This document shows positions 1-6,882 of a stretch of DNA of 11,505 bases, piece after piece. Origin of the DNA: CAYGZC01 sp964354225 (GTDB lineage: Bacteria > Bacteroidota > Ignavibacteria > UBA10030 > SZUA-254). The stretch spans positions 1-11,505 of the forward strand of contig CAYGZC010000283.1 in NCBI GenBank assembly GCA_964354225.1. The letters are read 5' to 3'. The translations under genes and the position numbers were made by a program. How positions within the stretch are numbered: position 1 is the stretch's first letter; every line of letters begins with the position of its first letter. The notes under the pieces were generated by a model, which worked only from the letters and a program-made list of their open reading frames with translations, searched no databases and was not told the DNA's origin.

Positions 1-224
1 ATATTCGCATGTTACTTTCCGTTCTCAACAAACTTGTGAACATGGGAAACAGTGTCCTTGTGATCGAGCATAACATGGATGTCATCAAAACCGCTGATTG
101 GATTATCGACTTAGGTCCTGAAGGCGGAGACGAGGGGGGAAGGATTGTTGTTGAAGGAACGCCGGAAGAAGTAGCTATAAATAAGCTGTCGTACACTGGA
201 CAGTTTTTAAAGAAGGAGTTATAA
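1..224 (+). CDS. uvrA: UvrA (excinuclease ABC subunit A), C-terminal fragment
   Basis: This is the 3' end of a gene that begins left of the window; the reading frame is open from the first base. About 73 residues are visible. They contain the VIEHN segment (the histidine switch of the second ABC ATPase domain), followed by DVIKTADWIIDLGPEGG and the EGTPEEV segment typical of the UvrA C-terminus. UvrA is the DNA-damage sensor of nucleotide excision repair and acts in the cytoplasm with UvrB. The Walker A, signature and zinc-finger regions lie outside the window, so integrity cannot be judged. It is on the same strand as phoB but 102 bases away and functionally unrelated to what follows. No clear terminator hairpin follows it. 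Confidence 0.95.
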   Translation, partial: IRMLLSVLNKLVNMGNSVLVIEHNMDVIKTADWIIDLGPEGGDEGGRIVVEGTPEEVAINKLSYTGQFLKKEL

Positions 225-326
225 ATAATAGATGAATCCAAAGATATTATCATTGCAATTCTTCTGTCAATTCATTACAATATCCTACCTGAACTTATAA
301 AACTTTAATAGTGTAAGCTGAGTGAC

Positions 327-1010
327 ATGAAAACGATCCTTGTTGTCGATGATGAAAAAGACATTATTGACATGGTAAAATACAATCTGGTTAAAGAAGG
401 ATATTCAGTAATAACGGCTCGGACGGGGAAGCAGGCACTCGAGCAGGCAAATCATCGACCTAATCTTATTTTACTCGACATCATGATGCCCGAACATGAT
501 GGTATAGAAGTTCTTAAACAACTTAAAAAAAATGAGCGAACCCGCAACATACCTGTCATTTTCCTAACAGCAAAAAGCACCGACGTAGACGAAGTGCTGG
601 GATTAGAACTCGGTGCCGATGATTACATTATTAAACCGATAAGTATCCCAAAACTTATTGCACGAATCAAAAATGTGATGCGAAAATATGATGATTCAAC
701 CATAAGCACCGAATCATCAATCAATGTTGGAGCGATAGAAATATTACAGTCACAACATGTTGTCTGTATTAATGGAACGGAAGTTTTTTTTCCAAAAAAA
801 GAATTTGAAGTATTATCATATCTCGCGAAACATGCAGGTAATGTTGTAATCCGTGATACTTTGCTTAGTGCTGTGTGGGGCAGCGATGTCCAAGTCGTGG
901 ACCGAACTGTGGATGTTCACATTAGAAAAATTCGGGAGAAGTTAAGTAAGTACGCCGATTATATTGAAACGATTAAAGGTGTTGGGTACAGAATGAGAGA
1001 ACCAGGGTGA
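327..1010 (+). CDS. phoB: PhoB-type response regulator (OmpR family)
   Basis: A 227-residue DNA-binding response regulator. Residues 1-120 form the receiver domain: acidic pair D8/D9, phospho-acceptor D51 in LLDIMMP, T81 in FLTAK, and K103 in YIIKP. Residues about 128-225 form an OmpR/PhoB winged-helix domain, with the recognition-helix region VDRTVDVHIRKIREKL and the terminal hairpin IKGVGYRM. The protein should be phosphorylated by PhoR, encoded next door, and bind the 11-base repeat arrays at 2485 and 5651. The gene ends in a 4-base GTGA overlap with phoR, implying translational coupling. ATG 327 opens exactly at the receiver domain. It has no good Shine-Dalgarno sequence, as is common in Bacteroidetes-type genomes. 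The Pho role is inferred from the surrounding genes; from sequence alone it could be any OmpR-family regulator. Confidence 0.93.
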   Translation: MKTILVVDDEKDIIDMVKYNLVKEGYSVITARTGKQALEQANHRPNLILLDIMMPEHDGIEVLKQLKKNERTRNIPVIFLTAKSTDVDEVLGLELGADDYIIKPISIPKLIARIKNVMRKYDDSTISTESSINVGAIEILQSQHVVCINGTEVFFPKKEFEVLSYLAKHAGNVVIRDTLLSAVWGSDVQVVDRTVDVHIRKIREKLSKYADYIETIKGVGYRMREPG

Positions 1011-2443
1011 ATATCCAAACCAAGCTGACTATTCTTCTACTTTCAATTTGCACCGGAGTGATAGTTGCAGCAGGCATCTTCTCAACGATAAGCTTGGACA
1101 ACTATTTTAATTCACTCATTATCAATGAGCTGAAAACACAAGTTAATCAAACCGAATTTTTCCTCCGCACATCCGTGGAGCCGGATACGGCCGGTTATCT
1201 TAAACTTCAGCGATTTGCACAATCGGCAAATTTACGTTTAACTTTAATCGATCAGCAAGGTTTGGTGCTTTTTGAATCAGACTTGCCTTACAATCAACTT
1301 CACCTGATAGAAAATCATTCTCACCGTCCTGAAGTTCAGCAGGCACTTCGTGATGGTATCGGAACAAGCATCCGGCACAGCAGCACGATAAATTCCGATT
1401 TGCTCTACTTTGCATGTAAAATTTCAAAACCGCTTCCTGTAACATGCGGGTTCAGCAAAACGGTGATTCTTCGTGTTGCAGTTCCGTTGACTTATATTCA
1501 AGAGGTTATGCATGATATACGAGATAAGATTATCGTCATCAGTGTATTTATTCTTGTATTTGTCATTGGTGTAACGATTTTCATCTCGAGGCGATTTGCA
1601 CTACCCATTAAGCAGATGGCGGTTATAGCAGAACAGATTCGAGCCGGCGATTTAGGTAAACGAATTCCGATACGTTCTGCGGATGAATTCGGGAAACTGT
1701 CGGAAGCACTCAACAGCATGGTAGAGAAACTTGAAGACGATATCGGTAAGCTGAAAAAGTTGGAGAGAGTTCGAAGTGAGTTCTTGGGGAATGTATCGCA
1801 CGAGTTACGTACACCGATTTTTGCATTGCAGGGAATGCTCGAAACGTTGCTGAACGGCGCTTTGGATGATAGAACCGTAAACCGCGATTTCGTCCAGCGT
1901 GCACTCAATAACACACAGCGGTTAAATACTTTATTGGGCGACCTCATTGAAATCTCCCGTATTGAATCCGGTGAAATGAAAATGAGTTTTAGGTACTTTG
2001 ATCTGTCGGAATTTCTTGAACACATTGTGGAAGAAATGCTGCCGATAGCTCGAAAGAACAATCTGGAACTTTTGTTTACAAAGCTTCAGGAGAAAATAGA
2101 AGTGCTTGGAGATAAAGAACGATTAAGGCAGGTGATGATAAATCTTATCGACAATGCAATTAAATATACGAACGCTGGAGGCAATATTACGTTATCTTAC
2201 GAACGAGCCGATGATGGTGTAAGAATTGAGGTAAAAGATACAGGCACCGGAATTTCTCAGGAACATTTACCGAGAATCTTCGAGCGTTTTTATCGGATAG
2301 ATAAAGAACGTTCACGCGAAGCCGGCGGCACCGGACTCGGTCTTGCTATCGTCAAGCATATTATTGAGGCACATGGCAGCAAAGTTGATGTGCAAAGTGA
2401 GGTCACCAAAGGGAGTACATTTAGCTTTTCTCTTAAAACCTGA
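1007..2443 (+). CDS. phoR: PhoR-type sensor histidine kinase (membrane-bound, no PAS domain)
   Basis: A 478-residue membrane histidine kinase. TM1 spans about residues 7-27, an extracytoplasmic sensor region of about 143 residues follows, and TM2 spans about 174-195. A HAMP linker (about 196-248) leads into the dimerisation domain with H265 in the H-box SHELRTP. The ATP-binding domain has N383 in the N-box (NLIDNAIKYT), D411-x-G-x-G, the IFERFYRID F-box and GGTGLGL at 440-446, so all catalytic motifs are intact. The start is GTG 1007, overlapping the phoB stop by four bases. Its place with phoB and the pst genes supports a phosphate-sensing role. Unlike E. coli PhoR, which has a PAS domain and almost no periplasmic part, this protein has a substantial external domain and HAMP joined directly to the H-box domain. 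A different signal cannot be excluded. Confidence 0.9.
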   Translation: MNIQTKLTILLLSICTGVIVAAGIFSTISLDNYFNSLIINELKTQVNQTEFFLRTSVEPDTAGYLKLQRFAQSANLRLTLIDQQGLVLFESDLPYNQLHLIENHSHRPEVQQALRDGIGTSIRHSSTINSDLLYFACKISKPLPVTCGFSKTVILRVAVPLTYIQEVMHDIRDKIIVISVFILVFVIGVTIFISRRFALPIKQMAVIAEQIRAGDLGKRIPIRSADEFGKLSEALNSMVEKLEDDIGKLKKLERVRSEFLGNVSHELRTPIFALQGMLETLLNGALDDRTVNRDFVQRALNNTQRLNTLLGDLIEISRIESGEMKMSFRYFDLSEFLEHIVEEMLPIARKNNLELLFTKLQEKIEVLGDKERLRQVMINLIDNAIKYTNAGGNITLSYERADDGVRIEVKDTGTGISQEHLPRIFERFYRIDKERSREAGGTGLGLAIVKHIIEAHGSKVDVQSEVTKGSTFSFSLKT

Positions 2444-2484
2444 TTCATTCGAAACACATAGTTTCCCGATATATCCCTCAAACT

Positions 2485-2524
2485 CTTAACAATTTCATAA
2501 TCTCATCTTAATCTCCGCATAATA
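2485..2524 (+). promoter_or_regulatory. Pho box: four direct heptamer repeats at 11-base steps, upstream of the porin
   Basis: Four heptamers start at 2485, 2496, 2507 and 2518: CTTAACA, CATAATC, CTTAATC and CATAATA. They are separated by 4-base spacers (attt, tcat, tccg), giving an exact 11-base, one-turn repeat with a conserved TAA core. PhoB-family regulators are known to bind tandem 11-base half-sites as head-to-tail dimers, so four repeats would hold two dimers. A matching array precedes pstC (5651-5690), which is the main reason to believe it. Binding by the PhoB encoded here is inferred. Confidence 0.85.
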
Positions 2525-2533
2525 TCCATTCTC

Positions 2534-2541
2534 TATATTTG
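2534..2541 (+). promoter_or_regulatory. Promoter -7 element (TAnnTTTG type) for the porin-pstS unit
   Basis: TATATTTG is a perfect match to the Bacteroidetes -7 consensus TAnnTTTG. It begins 10 bases after the last base of the fourth Pho-box repeat, so that repeat occupies the place of the upstream core element. I see no TTTG -33 motif at the expected distance. This fits an activator-dependent promoter. Transcription would start a few bases downstream, leaving a leader of roughly 40 bases. Confidence 0.7.
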
Positions 2542-2584
2542 TAACGATGCTAATCAACATCTATTACAAATTATTGGAGAATGA

Positions 2585-3949
2585 ATGAGAAGAATCCTAT
2601 TTATTGTATCACTGCTCATCGCTATTTATCTGCATGCACGATCTCAGGACACAACACAAACAGTAACAAAGGGTGAAGTAGCAGAAGTCAAAGGTGCTAT
2701 CGATGGCATCAATGAGACACTGCAAGGTATTTTACCAACAATTGATGCCTTGAAGAAAATAAAAATCAGCGGCTACATACAGGCACAATATCAAGTTGCC
2801 GAATCGGCAAGTTTTGGCACGTATGCGGGCGGTAATTTTCCTCAGAATGTGAAGTCGCGTTTTCAAGTCCGCCGGGGACGATTCAAGATCAACTACGATA
2901 ACGATCTTACACAGTATGTCTTACAACTCGATGTTACACAGAACGGCGTTGGAATCAAAGACGCATACGCATCAATAAAGGAACCTTGGCTACGGATGGC
3001 CTCACTCACAGCGGGTGTGTTTGACCGACCGTTTGGTTTTGAGATTTCGTACTCATCGAGTAATCGTGAAGCACCTGAGCACTCGAGATTATTTCAAACA
3101 CTTTTCCCCGGCGAAAGAGAATTGGGTGCAAAGATCGAGCTGATGCCGGAGACCGGACCACTTAGTTACTTCAACCTGAAAGCCGGAGTTTTTAATGGCA
3201 TTCTGAATACAGCAAATGAAAACGATCGACATAAAGATTTCATAGGAAGATTTGGATTCCAGCTACCATTTGAAGATCAAGGACTCGCTATCGACGGTGG
3301 ATTTTCAACGTATGCTGGCACAGTGACGAATAATTCGAAAAAAATATTTAAGATCGATAATGCAAGTCCGGTAAAGAAATATATAGTCGATTCGACTGCA
3401 TCGAACTTGGGTAACGGCTTCGATAGAAATTATTACGGATTCGATTTACAGCTTTATTACGATGTTCCTGTCATCGGCGGTGCAACACTGCACGGTGAAT
3501 ATTTATGGGGAAAGCAGCCCGGCACAGACAAATCAAGTTCTTTCTACAATCCCGATGCCGCCGGAACAACAGATCCTAAATCGGCTATCGATGGTAAAAA
3601 GGTTACCGACGTATACATGAGAAACTTCAACGGATGGTACTTAAACTTTGTGCAAAATATCGGCTTGAAGAATCAGTTCGTTGTAAAATACGATGTTTAC
3701 ACTCCGAACAAGGATGTCGCCGCGAACGATATAGGAGCGGCTGGCAGTAACTTGAATGCAGGCGATATCAAATACAGCACACTTGGACTCGGCTGGATTT
3801 ATCATTGGGATGCGAATGTTAAATTCGTGCTCTACTACGATTGGGTGAAGAACGAAAAAGTAAATTCACTTGCAACAGGCACACTCGCATCATTTAAAAA
3901 CGATTTGAAAGATAATGTTCTGACATTGAGAATGCAATATAAATTTTAA
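2585..3949 (+). CDS. Phosphate-selective porin, OprP/OprO-like outer-membrane protein
   Basis: A 454-residue outer-membrane beta-barrel protein. Residues 1-20 look like a signal peptide (RR, then a hydrophobic stretch, then ARS before Q21). Residues about 27-60 resemble a short coiled coil, followed by KIKISGYIQAQYQ, the usual first barrel strand of OprO/OprP-like porins. Alternating amphipathic strands continue to the end, which closes with the aromatic terminus MQYKF expected of proteins inserted by the BAM machinery. Members of this family form anion channels, some selective for phosphate or polyphosphate. The upstream Pho box and the pstS gene 66 bases downstream support a phosphate role; specificity is not provable here. 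ATG 2585 follows a GGAGA at 2576-2580. An ATG at 2581 is in a different frame that soon stops. Confidence 0.87.
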   Translation: MRRILFIVSLLIAIYLHARSQDTTQTVTKGEVAEVKGAIDGINETLQGILPTIDALKKIKISGYIQAQYQVAESASFGTYAGGNFPQNVKSRFQVRRGRFKINYDNDLTQYVLQLDVTQNGVGIKDAYASIKEPWLRMASLTAGVFDRPFGFEISYSSSNREAPEHSRLFQTLFPGERELGAKIELMPETGPLSYFNLKAGVFNGILNTANENDRHKDFIGRFGFQLPFEDQGLAIDGGFSTYAGTVTNNSKKIFKIDNASPVKKYIVDSTASNLGNGFDRNYYGFDLQLYYDVPVIGGATLHGEYLWGKQPGTDKSSSFYNPDAAGTTDPKSAIDGKKVTDVYMRNFNGWYLNFVQNIGLKNQFVVKYDVYTPNKDVAANDIGAAGSNLNAGDIKYSTLGLGWIYHWDANVKFVLYYDWVKNEKVNSLATGTLASFKNDLKDNVLTLRMQYKF

Positions 3950-4015
3950 TCCATAGACCCTCTCCCCAGTTCAGGGTAAGGAATACATGATTTTTTTAAA
4001 TAAAGGAAAAACACA

Positions 4016-4840
4016 ATGACAAAAATAATCTTAACACTCATTACAGTACTAGCCGCCTTCGGCTTCATGCTAAAGGGTGAAACCATCACCGTAAAAGGTT
4101 CCGATACGATAGTAATCCTCGCACAGAGGTGGGCAGAGCTGTATATGTCAAAACATCCTGATGTTACCGTGCAAGTAACCGGCGGCGGATCAGGTGTCGG
4201 TATTTCTGCACTCATAAACGGTACAACAGATATTTGCAACGCATCACGACCGATGAAGAAATCTGAAAAAGAGAAACTAAAACAGCGGTTCAATACGCTT
4301 GGTGTAGAAATCAAAGCAGCCAAGGATGGTCTCTCAATTTATCTCAACGAGAGCAACCCGGTACAGGAATTGAGCCTGGATCAATTGAAGGATATTTACA
4401 CTTCTAAAATAACAAACTGGAAATCGGTAGGTGGGCAGGATGCAAAAATTATCGTGTACGGACGTGAAAACAGTTCCGGCACTTATGTTTACTTCAAAGA
4501 CAACGTGCTCGATGGTGAAGATTTTGCACCCTCGGTACAAACGCTTCCCGGTACAGCCTCGGTGGTGAATGCAGTTTCCAAAGATAAATTCGGTATCGGC
4601 TACGGCGGTGCCGCCTATGCAAAAGGTATCCGGATGGCTAAAGTAAAAAAAGATGCAACCTCTACTGCTTACGAGCCGACAGAAGAGAACGTGAAGTCGG
4701 GCGATTACCCTATCTCCCGCTACCTTTACATGTACACACGCAGCAGACCAACCGGCGTTATGAAAGAATACATAGATTGGATATTGAGCAAAGAAGGCCA
4801 GGAAATTGTAACAAAGGTTGGATATTTTCCGGTAAAATAA
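4016..4840 (+). CDS. pstS: PstS, periplasmic phosphate-binding protein
   Basis: A 274-residue substrate-binding protein of the short PstS type. An N-terminal hydrophobic signal sequence (about residues 3-19) has no lipobox cysteine, so the product is probably soluble in the periplasm. The mature part starts with the KGSDT motif (28-31), followed by TGGGSGVG (55-62), NASRPM (75-80) and R150 to T156 (RENSSGT). These are the family's phosphate-coordinating loops. It delivers phosphate to PstC/PstA. There is no Pho box in the 66 bases between the porin and this gene, so it is probably cotranscribed with the porin. A terminator-like hairpin follows, separating it from the downstream membrane genes. 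It is unusual in being split from pstCAB by two small genes. Confidence 0.94.
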   Translation: MTKIILTLITVLAAFGFMLKGETITVKGSDTIVILAQRWAELYMSKHPDVTVQVTGGGSGVGISALINGTTDICNASRPMKKSEKEKLKQRFNTLGVEIKAAKDGLSIYLNESNPVQELSLDQLKDIYTSKITNWKSVGGQDAKIIVYGRENSSGTYVYFKDNVLDGEDFAPSVQTLPGTASVVNAVSKDKFGIGYGGAAYAKGIRMAKVKKDATSTAYEPTEENVKSGDYPISRYLYMYTRSRPTGVMKEYIDWILSKEGQEIVTKVGYFPVK

Positions 4841-4851
4841 ATATCACTATC

Positions 4852-4891
4852 GGTCCCGGTGCTGCCAATCGACATCGGGACCACTCCTTTT
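4852..4891 (+). terminator. Terminator-like hairpin after pstS
   Basis: The arms GGTCCCGGTG (4852-4861) and CATCGGGACC (4873-4882) form a 10-pair stem with one G-T pair and an 11-base loop. A short TTTT run follows at 4888-4891, six bases past the stem. The tail is weak, so partial read-through into the next genes is plausible. The hairpin could also protect the 3' end of the pstS message. Confidence 0.65.
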
Positions 4892-4910
4892 AATGATACT
4901 TTAACAAAAT

Positions 4911-5099
4911 ATGGGTATAGTTCAAAAAAATATTGAGCCATTCATATTTAAGTTGATTCGGAAGAATCTTCCGAAAGAATATGATTCCACCGAAGAAATG
5001 CATCCCCTAAGTGATCGTATGTTTTATATTCTGATAGCATTGTCGGGTGTAGCCGCAATGGCATATGGATTTGCATTCGGCGTACTCTCATATGAGTGA
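4911..5099 (+). CDS. Small single-span membrane protein, unrecognised
   Basis: I do not recognise this 62-residue protein. The N-terminal half is hydrophilic and basic (FKLIRKNLPKEYDSTEEMHPLSDR). It is followed by one hydrophobic segment at about residues 38-58 and a very short tail, suggesting a cytoplasmic N-terminus by the positive-inside rule. The reading frame is supported by its position. It lies between pstS and a PsiE-like gene, and its stop (5097-5099) lies inside the first codons of that gene, an 8-base overlap that suggests translational coupling. There is no clear Shine-Dalgarno sequence before ATG 4911. It could be a partner of the PsiE-like protein or of the Pst transporter; that is inference only. 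Confidence 0.62.
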   Translation: MGIVQKNIEPFIFKLIRKNLPKEYDSTEEMHPLSDRMFYILIALSGVAAMAYGFAFGVLSYE

Positions 5100-5553
5100 T
5101 CAAACCGCATACACATTCAAGCTCTCAATTGAGCAAGAACCCCTTCAACGACTCTTCGAAGGGTTCGGGAAAATCATTTTGCTAATTTTGTTGACCGTTA
5201 GCTTCGTGATATTTATTGCCGAAGTGGTTAGGATGGTATTCGAGTTCATTTCTCTCTGGAAATATTCACTGCAGGTCGGGATTCAGGCAGTTATTGTAGA
5301 TATGCTTACTCTGCTTGCCTTGTTTGAAATTTACCTTACCATTCTTACATATTTCAAAGAATCCAGAGTTAAAGTCACCTACGTTGTAGATAGCGTATTC
5401 ATCATCATGCTATCCGAGCTGATGAAGCAGTGGTTCACTCATCAGGCAACGCTCGAAAGCTGTGGATTGATGATAGCGGTTATACTCGCCCTTGCAGTAA
5501 CCCGATTGTTTACAGTCCGATATTCCCCATCCAAAGAACTGAGCAAAGCATAA
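5092..5553 (+). CDS. PsiE-like phosphate-starvation-inducible membrane protein
   Basis: A 153-residue integral membrane protein with four likely spans (about residues 27-47, 67-88, 96-114 and 123-143). The middle and C-terminal part (ALFEIYLTILTYF, then a span, then a final span ending TRLFTVRY) resembles E. coli PsiE in layout and in the FE-aromatic stretch before span 3. PsiE is a Pho- and CRP-controlled inner-membrane protein of unknown function. The start chosen is ATG 5092, which overlaps the preceding stop by 8 bases. An in-frame ATG at 5065 would add nine residues and a 35-base overlap. Lying between pstS and pstC supports membership in the phosphate response. I am fairly sure of the membrane topology class and less sure of the family name. 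Confidence 0.72.
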   Translation: MSDQTAYTFKLSIEQEPLQRLFEGFGKIILLILLTVSFVIFIAEVVRMVFEFISLWKYSLQVGIQAVIVDMLTLLALFEIYLTILTYFKESRVKVTYVVDSVFIIMLSELMKQWFTHQATLESCGLMIAVILALAVTRLFTVRYSPSKELSKA

Positions 5554-5650
5554 AAACTTCATATTTCTTTTAAACAAACAAGACCAAGGATTCAAAATTG
5601 TTTTAGTAATGTCGGCTTTCTGAGACAATATCCCATTGGGGAACTCATTT

Positions 5651-5690
5651 CTTAACAATTTCTTAACATTGCAGTAACCTACCGGTAAAC
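5651..5690 (+). promoter_or_regulatory. Pho box: four direct heptamer repeats at 11-base steps, upstream of pstC
   Basis: Heptamers start at 5651, 5662, 5673 and 5684: CTTAACA, CTTAACA, AGTAACC and GGTAAAC, with spacers attt, ttgc and tacc. The 11-base period and the TAA core match the array at 2485-2524, and the first heptamer plus spacer (CTTAACAATTT) is identical in both. This is the expected target of PhoB for the pstCAB-phoU unit. I found no convincing fifth repeat on either side. Confidence 0.85.
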
Positions 5691-5699
5691 TTCATTTCA

Positions 5700-5707
5700 T
5701 AAATTGT
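5700..5707 (+). promoter_or_regulatory. Candidate -7 element of the pstC promoter
   Basis: TAAATTGT matches the TAnnTT part of the TAnnTTTG consensus. It begins 10 bases after the last base of the fourth repeat, exactly as at the porin promoter. An alternative with one mismatch, TATGTTGG, lies at 5707-5714 but has different spacing. The equal spacing favours 5700. Confidence 0.5.
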
Positions 5708-5814
5708 ATGTTGGATAATAGCAAACATAATAAAATCAAGTTGCATAAAACAAATTGCTTCTAAACAGAACACAAACGAACGACACCTTAACTGATCGGG
5801 ACGCACTTTCGTCT

Positions 5815-6882
5815 ATGCCACAGTATCCCTCGAAAGATATTGCCAGCTTAAAATTAAATCTCCGGAAACGTTTTCGGATCGGAGAATTCATTGCGGAGAA
5901 TATTATTAAAGGCGTCTCGTTCATTTCCTTTGCCGTCATCATTCTAATTTTTATCTTTGTCTTCCGTGAAGCCGCACCGATATTTTCACCGGCGAAACAA
6001 ACAACTACCGACAAAAGCGAATTAGTGCAAGAAACCTATGGCGAAGAATCATCCGTAACAACCGAGACTGCTACTGAGAAAAAAAATAAATCTGTGGAAT
6101 CATCTGGCTCCGAGGGTGTGGCAACGGCTAAAAATTTGCTCGGCAAAGAATGGCAGCCCGTTTCCGAAAATCCTAAATATGGTATGTTGCCGCTGGTTGT
6201 CGGGAGTTTCAAAGTAACATTTATTGCAGTTCTGATCGGCGCACCCGTCGCAATACTTGCCGCACTCTTCACTGCCTTCTTCGCACATAGACGGTTGCGT
6301 GAAATCTTGAAACCCACAGTAGAGTTTCTTTCCGGCTTCCCATCCGTTATCATCGGATTTTTTGCACTTGTTACATCAGCAAGTTTATTCCAGCATCTGT
6401 TCGGATATCAATACCGCTTGAATGCGTTTGTCGGAGGAATAGCACTCTCGCTTGCAGTCATTCCGATAGTGTACAGCGTTACAGAAGATGCTCTTTCGGC
6501 GGTTCCAAAATTCATGACGGAAGCGAGTCTGGCACTTGGCGCAACAAAATGGCAAACAGCGCTATTCGTAGTTCTTCCTGCAGCAACGCCCGGTGTGTTC
6601 GCTGCGCTTCTTCTTGGTATTGGACGAGCGTTCGGTGAAACGATGATTGTGTTAATGGCAACTGGTAATGCGGCGTTGATGTCGATGAACTTTTTCGAGC
6701 CGATTCGCACCATGTCGGCAACAATTGGTGCTGAAATGGCTGAGGTTGTATTCGGCGATACACATTACAACGTCCTCTTTCTTATCGGATCGATATTGTT
6801 CATCTTCACATTTATTCTGAATGCTGTGGCTGAGTTCTATGTAAGAAACAAATTACAGAAACGATTTCAGGGTGCGGCATGA
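5815..6882 (+). CDS. pstC: PstC, phosphate ABC transporter permease
   Basis: A 355-residue inner-membrane permease that forms the phosphate channel with PstA. The first span (VSFISFAVIILIFIFVF) is followed by a periplasmic stretch, then the conserved GKEWQPVSENPKYGMLPLVVG segment and five further spans. The ABC-coupling EAA loop is clear (EASLALGATKWQTALFVVLPAA), followed by GRAFGETM. The first periplasmic loop holds an extra run of about 45 residues rich in T, S, E and K (about 6000-6120). ATG 5815 is preferred. A TTG at 5755 is in frame and would give 375 residues; neither has a good Shine-Dalgarno sequence. The gene overlaps pstA by four bases (ATGA). It should be transcribed from the Pho-box promoter at 5651-5707. 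Confidence 0.93.
   Translation: MPQYPSKDIASLKLNLRKRFRIGEFIAENIIKGVSFISFAVIILIFIFVFREAAPIFSPAKQTTTDKSELVQETYGEESSVTTETATEKKNKSVESSGSEGVATAKNLLGKEWQPVSENPKYGMLPLVVGSFKVTFIAVLIGAPVAILAALFTAFFAHRRLREILKPTVEFLSGFPSVIIGFFALVTSASLFQHLFGYQYRLNAFVGGIALSLAVIPIVYSVTEDALSAVPKFMTEASLALGATKWQTALFVVLPAATPGVFAALLLGIGRAFGETMIVLMATGNAALMSMNFFEPIRTMSATIGAEMAEVVFGDTHYNVLFLIGSILFIFTFILNAVAEFYVRNKLQKRFQGAA

Noticed and set aside
225..326. Possible weak Pho box before phoB (CTGTCA, then ATTACA 10 bases later, near 263-280)
   Set aside because: The step is 10 rather than 11 bases, only two half-sites are visible, and they lack the TAA core shared by the two strong arrays.
1498..2061. 187-residue open frame on the - strand inside phoR
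   Set aside because: It lies wholly antisense to a kinase with all catalytic motifs intact, its composition is serine/arginine-rich as expected for a shadow frame, and no family is recognisable.
3956..3976. Possible hairpin after the porin (ACCCT and AGGGT arms)
   Set aside because: The stem is only five pairs with an 11-base loop, and the T-run is more than ten bases away, so it is too weak to call a terminator between the porin and pstS.
5680..5687. TACCGGTA palindrome within the pstC promoter
   Set aside because: It is formed by the third spacer and the fourth heptamer of the direct-repeat array; there is no sign of a separate dyad operator.
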